Shown here: piece after piece, positions 34,047-42,762 of the stretch
Layout of the letters: every line of letters begins with the position of its first letter
How positions within the stretch are numbered: the stretch's first letter is position 1
Assembly (NCBI RefSeq): GCF_937951745.1
Contig: NZ_CALFBQ010000005.1
Location: 30,409 to 94,408 of the forward strand
Origin: an uncultured Chloroflexus sp.
GTDB lineage: Bacteria; Chloroflexota; Chloroflexia; Chloroflexales; Chloroflexaceae
Length of the DNA: 64,000 nucleotides
Direction of reading: 5' to 3'
The notes under the pieces: model-generated
Told to the model about the DNA's origin: nothing
What the model saw: only the letters and a program-made list of their open reading frames with translations
The model's database searches: none
Program-made: the position numbers and the translations under genes

Positions 34047-34532
34047 ATGAACCATCACCTGACGCCATTGCAACGGTTGGCGGTTGAGGCTATCCAAGAG
34101 GATGAACGGCTGACCGCCGGGTTAGATGATGCACAAGCCGGGGTATTGCTGCGTTGGGCCACGGCGCGAGCTGCCGAGCTTACCTGCGATGCGGCTGATG
34201 AAGTAGCTGCGGAAGCGGTTGCGCAAGCGATCCGCACCGCCGTGCGGGCGGCGGTGCGGGCCGATGGCGCGGTAGCGACGGCTGAGCGAGCGTTGGCGCA
34301 AGCGTTGCCGACAGGAGTAGCCTCCTCTCTACCCACCTCACGCACGCTTGGCGGGGCTGAGCTGGCGGCGGTCTCGCTCATCACTGGTGCGGAAAGCGTA
34401 CCTGACACCTCATCAGATCTCTCTTACGATGCGTCAGCAGCTTCGCCATCTCTCTCCCGTCCGCCTCGGTTGCCGCGCCGGTGGCCGGAGGTGTTGCCGC
34501 TCAGCCTGTTGGCGCACCTTGGCCGGCGGTAA
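34047..34532 (+). CDS. Hypothetical Ala-rich protein
   Basis: The 161-residue product has no recognised family. Residues 1-90 are strongly helical and rich in Ala, Glu and Arg (AAELTCDAADEVAAEAVAQAIRTAVRAAV), suggesting a helical bundle; the remaining 70 residues are low-complexity Ser/Pro/Ala. A TACAAT word at 34000-34005 lies about 42 bp upstream, so the gene may have its own promoter after the importer operon. The ribosome binding site is weak. Codon use resembles that of its neighbours. Confidence 0.5.
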   Translation: MNHHLTPLQRLAVEAIQEDERLTAGLDDAQAGVLLRWATARAAELTCDAADEVAAEAVAQAIRTAVRAAVRADGAVATAERALAQALPTGVASSLPTSRTLGGAELAAVSLITGAESVPDTSSDLSYDASAASPSLSRPPRLPRRWPEVLPLSLLAHLGRR

Positions 34533-34600
34533 GATGGCGGACAGAAAAGCTGGGTAGTTGGTGGCAGAGCGGGCTGCCACTTTCCGCTTGCTATGGCGCG

Positions 34601-34708
34601 CCGCCGGAGGCGGTGCAGCAATCTCCTGTGTAGGTTGGAGGGATGCCTGAGCGTATGGCTCGCGCTCGAGCAGGAGATTCCTTCGGCGGCTGCGCCCCTC
34701 GTAATGAC
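34601..34708. repeat. Dispersed repeat, GTCATTGCGAG family, tandem copy 1
   Basis: The unit starts CCGCCGGAGGCGGTGCAGCA, contains an internal inverted repeat (AATCTCCTG / CAGGAGATT) and ends CTCGTAATGAC, a variant of the family right terminus. A second copy follows with a period of 130 bp and about 90% identity by eye. Confidence 0.75.
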
Positions 34709-34730
34709 AAGTGGCCCGTGTTATTGTGCA

Positions 34731-34839
34731 CCGCCGGAGGCGGTGCAGCAATCTCCTGCGTGGGTTGGAGGGATACCTGAGCGTGTGGCTCGCGCTCGAG
34801 CAGGAGATTACGTCAGCGGCTGTGCCCCCTCGTAATGAC
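34731..34839. repeat. Dispersed repeat, GTCATTGCGAG family, tandem copy 2
   Basis: This is the second unit of the tandem pair, with the same GGAGGCGGTGCAGCAATCTC head, internal inverted repeat and CTCGTAATGAC end. It differs from copy 1 by scattered substitutions and one inserted base near its right end. Confidence 0.75.
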
Positions 34840-34903
34840 ATAATATGTTAGAGCGATAGTATTGCTCACCTTCTCAGAGCCTTTGCAAGATTGTGAGGAT
34901 CCT

Positions 34904-36076
34904 ATGGCGCGAAAACCGGCTTCGCCACGTTCGTCGCAGCGCCTCAATCGCACCCAAGTTATCTTGCTCTTTCTGACTCTCGCGCTCGGTTTCCTGATCA
35001 CCGCCGGGATTATCGATCTACGGCGGTTTGGGCTTGATCCATCACTCTTTGGGATCGAAACGCCGCCAACCCCCACCGTCAGTGGGTACACAGGGGGGAT
35101 GACGGTCTACTTCACCACACCCTCGTTGGTGTACCCCGATATTCCGCGCAACCGGGTGACGCCGCCGTACCTGCGTGATATGTTGAACGACATTGCGAAT
35201 GCTCGACAGAGTATTGATCTCGCGACATTCGAGTATACGTTGCAGCCGCTTGCCGAAGCGCTGGTTACTGCCCACCAACGGGGTGTAGCGGTACGGTTGG
35301 CGCTTGACCGCGAGAGTCTCGAGGATCCAGTTGATGCTAAATTCGCCGGCATGATTGAAGCTGCTGGCATTCCAATCAGCTGGGAGGATACGACAGCGTT
35401 TCTCCATAGCAAGTTTATCATCATTGATGCCAAGATTGTGTGGACTGGCTCGTGGAATGCGACGATCAATGACACCTATCGCAATAACAACAACCTGTTG
35501 CGCATCACCATTCCGGCGCTGGTCGAGAATTATCGGGTCGAATTTGAAGAACTGGCAGCCGGTCGGTTTGGGAATAGCAAGCAGGCGACAACGCCATTTT
35601 CGCGTATCACCACTGCCCAAGCAACCATCGAGAACTACTTTACCCCGCGTGAGCGACCGGCGGCGCGGATTGTCGAGATGATCAACGGTGCCCGTCGTTC
35701 GGTGTTGTTTATGGCCTTCTCATTCACGAACGACGAGATTGCTCGTGCAATGATTGCTCGTCAACAGGCAGGCGTACCGGTTCGGGGTGTGTTTGAGCGG
35801 CGTAATGCCGGTGGGGTTGGTTCAGATTTCGGCATGCTGCGCGATGGCGGCGTCGAGGTGCTGGAAGATGGAAACTGTTACACCATGCATCACAAGGTCA
35901 TCATCATCGATGAGCGCATCGTGATCACCGGTTCGTACAATTTCACAATCCGGGCCGAACGCACCAATGACGAAAATCTGCTGATCATCGATGATCCGAA
36001 GCTGGCGGCTGAATATCTGGCCGAGTTTGAGCGCGTGTTTGAGCAGGCGCGCAACCCGACTCGGTGCCAATCGTGA
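34904..36076 (+). CDS. Membrane-anchored phospholipase D-like (HKD) protein
   Basis: The 390-residue protein has an N-terminal membrane helix (about residues 18-36), a short spacer and two PLD domains. Both HKD motifs are intact: HSKFIIID (His168, Lys170, Asp175) followed by GSWN, and HHKVIIID (His329, Lys331, Asp336) followed by GSYN. Family members include phospholipases, cardiolipin synthases and nucleases such as Nuc; this arrangement, outside the membrane, would suit a phospholipase or secreted nuclease. The ATG at 34904 has GAGGAT just upstream. Confidence 0.87.
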   Translation: MARKPASPRSSQRLNRTQVILLFLTLALGFLITAGIIDLRRFGLDPSLFGIETPPTPTVSGYTGGMTVYFTTPSLVYPDIPRNRVTPPYLRDMLNDIANARQSIDLATFEYTLQPLAEALVTAHQRGVAVRLALDRESLEDPVDAKFAGMIEAAGIPISWEDTTAFLHSKFIIIDAKIVWTGSWNATINDTYRNNNNLLRITIPALVENYRVEFEELAAGRFGNSKQATTPFSRITTAQATIENYFTPRERPAARIVEMINGARRSVLFMAFSFTNDEIARAMIARQQAGVPVRGVFERRNAGGVGSDFGMLRDGGVEVLEDGNCYTMHHKVIIIDERIVITGSYNFTIRAERTNDENLLIIDDPKLAAEYLAEFERVFEQARNPTRCQS

Positions 36077-36120
36077 GGCGTATCCTTTTCCTCGGTCAGG
36101 GCGAAAGGGTGTTCCCGTAT

Positions 36121-36244
36121 GTCATTGCGAGGGCGCGCAGCACCCGCAGCAATTTCCTGCTTGGGCGAGCTGGCTGTCGTGCTCGGAGGAGATTGCTTCG
36201 CTGCGGGACAGAGCGCTGCTCTGTCCTTTGCAGCTCGCAATGAC
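36121..36244. repeat. MITE-like element with perfect 11-bp terminal inverted repeats
   Basis: The 124-bp unit begins GTCATTGCGAG and ends CTCGCAATGAC, exact inverted repeats. Inside are secondary inverted words (GCAATTTCCTGC / GGAGGAGATTGC). It is the best-preserved member of the family also seen near 10990, 11218, 34601, 34731, 42513 and 63627. It encodes nothing and would need a transposase supplied in trans. Confidence 0.75.
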
Positions 36245-36278
36245 AGCGGGGGAGCAATTTGTTACCGGCATCGCTGTG

Positions 36279-37547
36279 CTACGGCTGCAACGCAACGATA
36301 AAGCTCGCTTCGCCGAACGGCTGTTCAAGCAAGGTGATGCGCAGCGTACTCGCGTTGGCTGCCAATTGACGACGTACCACGGCCACGCCACTCTGCCGGC
36401 TACCCGGTGGGACGGTAATCGTTGCCGGTCGTGCGTCATCATTCGAGATCGGATAGTCGTTCCCTAAGCCGTCACTGATCTTGATGTTATCGTGGCGCAA
36501 CGGCAAACGCACCGTCCGGGAAGTGTTGTTTTGCACACTCCACCTCAACTCGATACGGTCGCTGCAAGCGTCAATTTGCTCAAGGGCGACAATGATGTCA
36601 GGCGAAGTACCGGTAGTGATTTCGCCGGCAGCGACATTCTGCCACGTCTGATTACGTGCATCCCAGTATTTACTAATCAATTGGTAGCCATCCCAACGGC
36701 ATTGGCTTGTCATAATGTTGAAACCGATCATTGCGCCGTCAGCGGGCGTGCCGGCTGAAAGGATCGTCATTGGTGCATCAGCACGCGGGACAGGCGCTGG
36801 CGGACGGAAGAAAAGAGCGAGCAGTAAGACAAAGGCTAACGCAGCAAAAGCTACTGCTAGCCGGCCAGTAGTGGTCTGCAACGCCCGCCAAGCTCGTTCG
36901 CGCCACGGCAGTGCCGGTGACGACGGTGCCGGTGGTTTTTCTTCCTGCACCACTTCGTTCAGTTCAGTCCATGGGGTACAGTGGAGCAGTTTTGGGATAG
37001 CAAGCATCTCCTCTTCGCTCAGCTCGATCTCTGACGAGCGTTCGGTAATCATATATGCGGGCAATTCATCAAGCCCACGCACCTCTACCTTCCAGTCCAA
37101 ATCGAGCTGTGACCCTTCTTCAATGCGGGGCGCGATTACAATTAGACGCTTGCAGGTGCGAAAATCGATGGAATTGGCTTTCTGCTCGGAAAGGAATTCG
37201 CGCCGGTGTTCGTTGAGGAAATTGGTCAGCGCATGAAAGTATGAAATAACCTGATTGTAAGGATTTTTGCGACCGGGATTCAGTCGTTTCTGCTCACCGT
37301 TGCGCCCCTCGACAATCCACGGCCCGTTAACGCTACCGATGACACGACCATCGCAATGTTTCAGCTCGATAATGACAATCGCGTCATGTTTGATGATAAC
37401 GAGGTCGATACTGCGCCCGCCGACGCTGAAATTGGAGAGAATCAGGAACAAGCCCTCAAGTTTTTCAAGAGTTTGGGCCAGCGCGAGAATGGCGCGGCGC
37501 TCTTGCGGGTGTTCTGGTTTCTCGCCAATCCAGACTTGAACGGCCAT
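36279..37547 (-). CDS. NERD-domain membrane protein
   Basis: The 422-residue protein has an N-terminal NERD (nuclease-related) domain, about residues 10-130, with GGRSIDLVIIKHDAIVIIELKHCDG (core D...E-x-K residues) as in PD-(D/E)XK-like folds. A proline-rich linker leads to one membrane helix near residues 233-247 (VAFAALAFVLLLALFF), then an extracytoplasmic domain of about 165 residues with beta-strand character and no recognised family. It starts 3 bp after the uvrB stop, so the two are cotranscribed. A nuclease role is possible but not shown. Confidence 0.8.
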   Translation of the reverse strand: MAVQVWIGEKPEHPQERRAILALAQTLEKLEGLFLILSNFSVGGRSIDLVIIKHDAIVIIELKHCDGRVIGSVNGPWIVEGRNGEQKRLNPGRKNPYNQVISYFHALTNFLNEHRREFLSEQKANSIDFRTCKRLIVIAPRIEEGSQLDLDWKVEVRGLDELPAYMITERSSEIELSEEEMLAIPKLLHCTPWTELNEVVQEEKPPAPSSPALPWRERAWRALQTTTGRLAVAFAALAFVLLLALFFRPPAPVPRADAPMTILSAGTPADGAMIGFNIMTSQCRWDGYQLISKYWDARNQTWQNVAAGEITTGTSPDIIVALEQIDACSDRIELRWSVQNNTSRTVRLPLRHDNIKISDGLGNDYPISNDDARPATITVPPGSRQSGVAVVRRQLAANASTLRITLLEQPFGEASFIVALQP

Positions 37548-37550
37548 AAT

Positions 37551-39545
37551 TCACTCGCTCAATGTCAACGTCTTGCGTAGTTCGACAATCTGGTCGCGCA
37601 GCGCCGCCGCTTTCTCAAAGGCAAGATCCTTGGCAGCCTGCTTCATCTGCTTCTCAAGGTCTTTGATCAGTTTCAGCACCTCGTCACGTGGCAGATCAAC
37701 CGGTACAGCAGCAGTAGGTGTCGTCACATATTCGCCGCGCTCTTCAGCCAACTTGCGAATACGGTCGGTCAGGTCGCGCACGCCTTTGGCAATTCCTTGC
37801 GGGGTAATGCCGTGGCGTAGGTTGTGGGCCATCTGAATATCGCGGCGGCGCTGGGTCTCGCGGATGGCGGCCTCCATCGAGCGAGTGATAGTGTCGGCGT
37901 ACATAATCACTTTGCCCTCAATGTGGCGTGCTGCTCGCCCAATGATCTGGATGAGTGACGTTTCCGAGCGCAGATAGCCCTCTTTGTCAGCATCGAGGAT
38001 CGCGACCAGACTGACTTCAGGGAGATCAAGCCCTTCGCGCAACAGATTGATCCCTACTACCACATCATACACACCGAGACGCAGATCGCGCAGAATTTCA
38101 ACCCGCTCAATGGTGTCGATGTCGGCGTGGAGGTACATCGTGCGTACCCCCATCTCTTTCAGATAGTCGGCCAAATCCTCGGCCATGCGTTTGGTGAGGG
38201 TAGTCACAAGCACCCGCTGTTTGCGTGCAACCCGTTGCCGAATTTCACCGAGTAGGTCGTCGATCTGCCCTCTGGTCGGGCGCACCTCGATTTCGGGATC
38301 GAGTAGGCCGGTGGGACGGATAATCTGCTCGACGATCTGCTCGCTCTTTTCCCGCTCGTAAGGGCCGGGGGTGGCCGAGACGTAGATCACCTGATAGACG
38401 TGCTGCTCAAACTCTTCAAACTTGAGCGGGCGGTTGTCGAGGGCCGACGGCAAGCGAAAGCCGTAATCCACCAGTGTTTGTTTGCGCTGGCGGTCGCCAT
38501 TGTACATGCCGCGCAACTGAGGCAAGGTGATGTGACTCTCATCGATAAAGATCAGCAAATCATCGGGAAAATAGTCAAGCAATGTCCACGGCGTCTGGCC
38601 GGCAGCGCGCCCGTCAAGATGGCGCGAATAGTTCTCGATCCCGCTACAATAGCCGACCTCGCTTAGCATTTCGAGGTCGTAGAGCGTGCGTTGCTTCAGC
38701 CGCTGTGCTTCGAGCAGCTTACCGGCGGCTTCAAGCTCGCGTACCCGTTCGTTCAGCTCTTCTTGAATCGCGATGATCGCCTGCTGCAACTTCTCTTTGG
38801 TGGTAACGAAGTGCTTAGCGGGATAGATCTCGATTGCGGTATGCTTAAGCAACACCTCGCCAGTGAGTGGGTCAAGCTCGACGATCCGCTCGATTTCATC
38901 GCCCCAGAACTCGACTCGAATAGCGGTTTCAGCGTTGGCGGGAATAATATCGAGCGTATCGCCGCGAACGCGGAACGTGCCGCGTTGGAAGTCCATATCT
39001 TTACGCTCGAACTGTAAATCGATCAATTGACGCATGAGTTTGTCGCGGTTACGCACCTCGCCGACGCGGAGCAGAATCTTCTCTTGGCCGTAATCGTGCG
39101 GCGAGCCGAGGCCGTAAATCGCCGAGACCGACGCCACGATCAGCACATCGCGGCGGGTGAAGAGCGCCTGCGTTGCGGCGTGGCGCAGCCGGTCAATCTC
39201 CTCGTTGATGCTGGCTTCTTTCTCGATATAGAGGTCTTTCGAGGGAACGTAGGCTTCCGGCGTATACTCATCGTAATACGAGATAAACATCTCAACCGCC
39301 GCGTCGGGCAAAAACTCGCGGAACTCGGCCCACAACTGCGAGACGAGGGTCTTGTTGTGGGCGAGGACGAGGGTGGGGCGTTGAGTCTGGGCGAAGATGT
39401 GCGCCATCACGAAGGTCTTGCCGGTGCCAGTCGCGCCGAGCAAGGTCTGATGGCGGTAGCCGGCGCGCAAACCGGCCACCAATTTCTCGATGGCTTGTGG
39501 TTGATCGCCAGTTGGCTGATACGGCGCTTCGATCCGGAATGGCAT
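37551..39545 (-). CDS. uvrB: Excinuclease ABC subunit B
   Basis: The 664-residue helicase-like subunit verifies DNA damage and recruits UvrC in nucleotide excision repair. It has Walker A GATGTGKT (37-44), the beta-hairpin region [29 protein letters not shown], the DESH box in [17 protein letters not shown], motif VI in QIIGRAARH, and a C-terminal UVR domain that binds UvrC. Start ATG at 39545 agrees with the conserved [19 protein letters not shown]; a longer frame is unlikely. The NERD gene follows at 3 bp. Confidence 0.97.
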   Translation of the reverse strand: MPFRIEAPYQPTGDQPQAIEKLVAGLRAGYRHQTLLGATGTGKTFVMAHIFAQTQRPTLVLAHNKTLVSQLWAEFREFLPDAAVEMFISYYDEYTPEAYVPSKDLYIEKEASINEEIDRLRHAATQALFTRRDVLIVASVSAIYGLGSPHDYGQEKILLRVGEVRNRDKLMRQLIDLQFERKDMDFQRGTFRVRGDTLDIIPANAETAIRVEFWGDEIERIVELDPLTGEVLLKHTAIEIYPAKHFVTTKEKLQQAIIAIQEELNERVRELEAAGKLLEAQRLKQRTLYDLEMLSEVGYCSGIENYSRHLDGRAAGQTPWTLLDYFPDDLLIFIDESHITLPQLRGMYNGDRQRKQTLVDYGFRLPSALDNRPLKFEEFEQHVYQVIYVSATPGPYEREKSEQIVEQIIRPTGLLDPEIEVRPTRGQIDDLLGEIRQRVARKQRVLVTTLTKRMAEDLADYLKEMGVRTMYLHADIDTIERVEILRDLRLGVYDVVVGINLLREGLDLPEVSLVAILDADKEGYLRSETSLIQIIGRAARHIEGKVIMYADTITRSMEAAIRETQRRRDIQMAHNLRHGITPQGIAKGVRDLTDRIRKLAEERGEYVTTPTAAVPVDLPRDEVLKLIKDLEKQMKQAAKDLAFEKAAALRDQIVELRKTLTLSE

Positions 39546-39653
39546 ACGGTGCTCGCGAGTTCTGGCACTGAAGAGATAGCAACAGCGCGGGTTGCGCCGT
39601 CCGCGTCGAGGCGGGAGGGGCAACAACGCCGCGCTGCTGGTTGGGCTAGAGGT

Positions 39654-39662
39654 ATTATACCA
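39654..39662 (-). promoter_or_regulatory. Extended -10 promoter element of uvrB
   Basis: The minus strand reads TGGTATAAT, a perfect extended -10 element, about 110 bp upstream of the uvrB ATG. No LexA-type box was recognised nearby. Confidence 0.55.
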
Positions 39663-39742
39663 GAATGGCGGCGGGAGAGGGGGATAGCGCACTGTGTTCC
39701 CTACGATGGGGGCACAGCGCGCTGTGTGGCTACGTGAGACGT

Positions 39743-40483
39743 TTACCGCAACTCGAAGGTGATTTGAACGGTGGCGCTGTAGGTTTGCTGGCCGGGCTGC
39801 ACCGGCGGGGCCGAACGGGCGGCTGGCGCGCCGTAGGCATCGGCCATCATCGGTACCGGGATAGGGCTGGCGCCAAAGTTTTCGGTGATGAACAGCACCC
39901 GACCGAGCGATGTGCCGGCAGCCCGTGCCATCTGTTCGGCCCGTGCTCGGGCGTTGACCACTGCCGCCTCGCGTGCTTGGGCTAATACAGCTTCCATATC
40001 ACTGACGCCAAAACTGATGCCGTACAGTCGGTTGGCTCCTACCTGCACCACTCGATCGATGAGGTCACCGGCTTGGGCAAGGTTGCGAATGGTCACGGTG
40101 ACCATGTTGTTGACGGTATAGCTGACAATCGTCTCACCTTTTTCATCGTAGTTCGGATAAATACTAATACCGGAAGTCTGAATGTCTTTCGCATCGACTC
40201 CTAACTGTTTAATCTGATCGATCATCGCCTGCGCCTGCGCGCTATTCTGAGCCAGCGCCTCTTGGGTGGTCGGCGCTTTGGTTTCAACGCCAATCGTGAT
40301 GGTCGCGATGTCCGGTTCTACCTTTATTTTACCGGTGCCGATGACCACAATCTGCGGCATATTACTCACGCCGGGTTGGGCTGTGACGGTTGGGGCAGGG
40401 CGAAAGAGACTAACGGCGGTTAGCGCAAGGACAGCGATGAGTGCAGTTAGGCCAAGAATAGTTGTGAGAAGACGGTTTTCCAT
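39743..40483 (-). CDS. SIMPL-domain (DUF541) exported protein
   Basis: The 246-residue protein has an N-terminal membrane helix or signal (about residues 6-25, [20 protein letters not shown]) and a SIMPL domain: [26 protein letters not shown], then [18 protein letters not shown] and [22 protein letters not shown]. Members are envelope proteins of uncertain role, some tied to oxidative stress. The ATG at 40483 has AAGGAGATACC directly upstream. Confidence 0.9.
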   Translation of the reverse strand: MENRLLTTILGLTALIAVLALTAVSLFRPAPTVTAQPGVSNMPQIVVIGTGKIKVEPDIATITIGVETKAPTTQEALAQNSAQAQAMIDQIKQLGVDAKDIQTSGISIYPNYDEKGETIVSYTVNNMVTVTIRNLAQAGDLIDRVVQVGANRLYGISFGVSDMEAVLAQAREAAVVNARARAEQMARAAGTSLGRVLFITENFGASPIPVPMMADAYGAPAARSAPPVQPGQQTYSATVQITFELR

Positions 40484-40548
40484 AGTGGTATCTCCTTGAG
40501 TGTCTGTTATGTAGCTCAATGTAAAGACGGAGACACCGCGAACTTAGT

Positions 40549-40712
40549 TCCCAACGACGCAGAGGAGGCGAAGACGCAAAGAAGTTGAACGCAAAGACGC
40601 AAAGGTATTGGATAGGGGGCTATCAGCGTGCTTCACCCCCACCTACATCCGGCTTCGCGTCCTTCGCGTTTACTCTCCTCTGCGTCGTTGCCTCTTCTGC
40701 GCGTGCTCGCTC
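40549..40712. repeat. Inverted pair of AACGCAAAGACGC-family repeats at the end of the MATE gene
   Basis: At 40549-40605 the plus strand has AACGACGCAGAGGAGGCGAAGACGCAAAG and AACGCAAAGACGCAAAGG; at 40668-40712 the complement words appear (CTTCGCGTCCTTCGCGTTTACTCTCCTCTGCGTCGTT). The right arm lies inside the reading frame of the MATE exporter and encodes its last residues. Confidence 0.65.
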
Positions 40713-42068
40713 CACGATTCGCCGGCGCCACACCCGCCAGAACATAGCTGCCTCAAATGGGCCAACGATGAGGAAGGCCAGCCACACGCCCCACAACGTC
40801 GGCGCCCACCACGTCACAATCACCAGCGCCAGCGCGACGCAGACCCAGATCGCAGTGCCGCTAATGGCGAGCGGCGAAAGGGTGTCACCCAAGCCGCGCA
40901 GCGCGCCGCCGAGAGCGAAGGTCAAAGCCCACGCGGGTTGGGTGAGGGCCACCACGCGCACTGCCGCCGCGCCGTTGGCGACCAACTGCGGATCACGGTT
41001 GAAGATGCCGACCAGCCCTTCGGCAAAAATGAGGAACAACACACCGAGGCCGCTCATCCAGAGGATTGTCCAACGCAACGCGATCATCGTCACCGCATTG
41101 GCTTCAGCCGGGCGCTGCGCGCCGATGGCTTGACCAACCAGCGCCGTTGCCGCCAACCCAAAGCCGATACCGGGCAAAAACGAGAGCGAGAGGACATTGA
41201 TCGCGACTCGGTGGGCGGCCAGTGGCACCGTGCCCAGCGTTGCCACCACCGGCGTCAGCGAAGCGATTGCGCCGATCACCAATACCTCTTCGACTGCCGC
41301 CGGCATCCCGATGCGCAATACATCACGCAAGACGCCGATACGCGGCCACCACCTACCGCCGCCGCTAGCGCGCACACCGTTGCGCCCAAACCAAAGTACC
41401 CAAACCAGCAGCGCCGCGCCGATCACGCGCGCGATCACCGATCCCCACGCACTGCCCACCGCGCCGAGCGCCGGCAGGCCGAGCCAGCCAAAGATCAGGG
41501 CTGCGCTGGCAATCACATTGACTACATTGGCGAAAGCAGTGACTAACATCGGCGTGCGCGAATCACCCACCCCGCGCAAGACGCCGCCGATCAGATACAT
41601 CATGGTCAGGGTGGTGATGGTGCTCATCGTCACTGCCAGATAGTCGATTCCGACTTGGCTCACATCGGGCGCAAGTCCGAACAGGTTGATCAACGTTGGG
41701 GTGAGCGGTAGCCCAATAGCGGTAAGCGGCAGGCCGATCAAGATGCTCCAGAGTAACCCTTGGCGGGCGACGGCGCTAGCCTCAGCGAGCTTCCCGCCGC
41801 CGTAGGCTTGGGCGACTAGTACGGCCACCCCGACCGATAATGCACTGAGGGCGGCGGTGGTGACGAAGATGACCTGTAAGGCAGCGCCAACCCCGGCCAG
41901 CGCGACTGCGCCGAGCGACGCGACGAGGATGGTGTCAACCACACCGAGCATGGTTTGCAGCAAGTTCTCGCCGATCACCGGCCATGCTAGCCGCAACACG
42001 CGCTTTTCAAGCTGAGCACGCGAAGGCGGCGGGGTGATCGTTTCAGCAGTGAGGGTGTCTGAGCGCAT
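40623..42068 (-). CDS. MATE family efflux transporter
   Basis: This 481-residue protein has twelve membrane helices and the MATE pattern: LRLAWPVIGENLLQTMLGVVDTILVASLG at the start, VLVAQAYGGGKLAEA after helix 2, and the second-half repeat VLVIGAIASLTP and AATALVGQAIGAQRPAEA. MATE proteins expel drugs or metabolites with Na+ or H+. The last 20 residues (TTQRRVNAKDAKPDVGGGEAR) derive from a dispersed DNA repeat. Directly upstream of the ATG, where a ribosome binding site would lie, is a 16-bp perfect palindrome. Confidence 0.93.
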   Translation of the reverse strand: MRSDTLTAETITPPPSRAQLEKRVLRLAWPVIGENLLQTMLGVVDTILVASLGAVALAGVGAALQVIFVTTAALSALSVGVAVLVAQAYGGGKLAEASAVARQGLLWSILIGLPLTAIGLPLTPTLINLFGLAPDVSQVGIDYLAVTMSTITTLTMMYLIGGVLRGVGDSRTPMLVTAFANVVNVIASAALIFGWLGLPALGAVGSAWGSVIARVIGAALLVWVLWFGRNGVRASGGGRWWPRIGVLRDVLRIGMPAAVEEVLVIGAIASLTPVVATLGTVPLAAHRVAINVLSLSFLPGIGFGLAATALVGQAIGAQRPAEANAVTMIALRWTILWMSGLGVLFLIFAEGLVGIFNRDPQLVANGAAAVRVVALTQPAWALTFALGGALRGLGDTLSPLAISGTAIWVCVALALVIVTWWAPTLWGVWLAFLIVGPFEAAMFWRVWRRRIVERARAEEATTQRRVNAKDAKPDVGGGEAR

Positions 42069-42078
42069 AAGTCATGAA

Positions 42079-42094
42079 GCGACGCATGCGTCGC
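42079..42094. promoter_or_regulatory. 16-bp perfect palindrome in front of the MATE gene
   Basis: GCGACGCATGCGTCGC is self-complementary and lies 11 bp upstream of the MATE start codon, replacing any recognisable Shine-Dalgarno sequence. It could be an operator for a dimeric repressor or a hairpin in the leader. No regulator gene is adjacent. Confidence 0.45.
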
Positions 42095-42512
42095 GCTGAT
42101 GGGTGTTGATAGGGTGTATTCTAACCGAAGTTGGGGGAGGTGTGGCGGAGCTGAAACATCATTTCTGTTGGCAGATAGGGTAAGCCTTGTCGGGAATTCA
42201 TCAATTTCTGCAATGATAATCTCACCAACCCTTTTGTTATTACGAGGGCGTGTATGCATACCGCCCGAAACAATCCCCCGCGCCTTCGTGAGCGATGGTT
42301 CAGAGACCGTGACCGATCGTCTCATCGCCCGATAACGGTTGTGCGAAAATCCGTTGACAGATTGATCAGCGGTTTTCTTACCGGAAGATCTACGAGCGAG
42401 CTGTATACAATGCGCGTAGAGTAACGCTGCGAAAAGCCTTGGTATGGCAGTCTAGCGCTAGGTCTTATTTGCTTGTGCAAAGCGGATTGGTTTGAGTAAC
42501 AGGTATTGCTCT

Positions 42513-42585
42513 CGCTTGCCGCGGAGATTGCTTTGGGTGCGAGGCAATACAGCATTGCCGTGGGCCTACGCACCCTCGCAATGAC
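42513..42585. repeat. Partial MITE-like repeat, GTCATTGCGAG family
   Basis: The stretch contains CTTGCCGCGGAGATTGCTT and GTGCGAGGCAATAC and ends in the perfect family terminus CTCGCAATGAC. The left terminus is missing, so the copy is truncated or internally deleted. Confidence 0.6.
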
Positions 42586-42762
42586 ACAAAGGCGCAGATG
42601 AAGCACACGATCATTTCTTCTATCACATCTCTCTGCGCTTGGCGCGGGCGAACGTCTCGCCCTATGCATAGCCTTCCTCAATTCAGCATTCTGGCGGATC
42701 GCAGATTTGGTCACTTTCCCGTACAATGTCAAGAAGACGCCAAACGTGTTGAGGAGGATTGC

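Larger units (their letters stand above)
34533..34903. other. Gap with tandem dispersed repeats
   Basis: This 371-bp gap holds two imperfect direct copies of a GTCATTGCGAG-family element (34601-34708 and 34731-34839) and the upstream region of the phospholipase-D-like gene. No gene is supported. Confidence 0.7.
42069..42762. other. Long divergent intergenic region
   Basis: These 694 bp separate the MATE gene and the amidohydrolase gene. They contain the 16-bp palindrome at 42079, a partial MITE-like repeat at 42513-42585, and a TACAAT word at 42722-42727 about 36 bp before the amidohydrolase start that may be its -10 box. Open frames here, including a long one on the minus strand, lack ribosome binding sites and recognisable domains. 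Confidence 0.6.

Noticed and set aside
39027..39737. 236-codon plus-strand frame inside uvrB
   Set aside because: It is a shadow frame antisense to the conserved uvrB coding sequence.
40608..41546. 312-codon plus-strand frame inside the MATE gene
   Set aside because: Antisense shadow of a GC-rich gene; the product is extremely rich in Arg, His, Gln and Pro, as expected for a non-coding frame.
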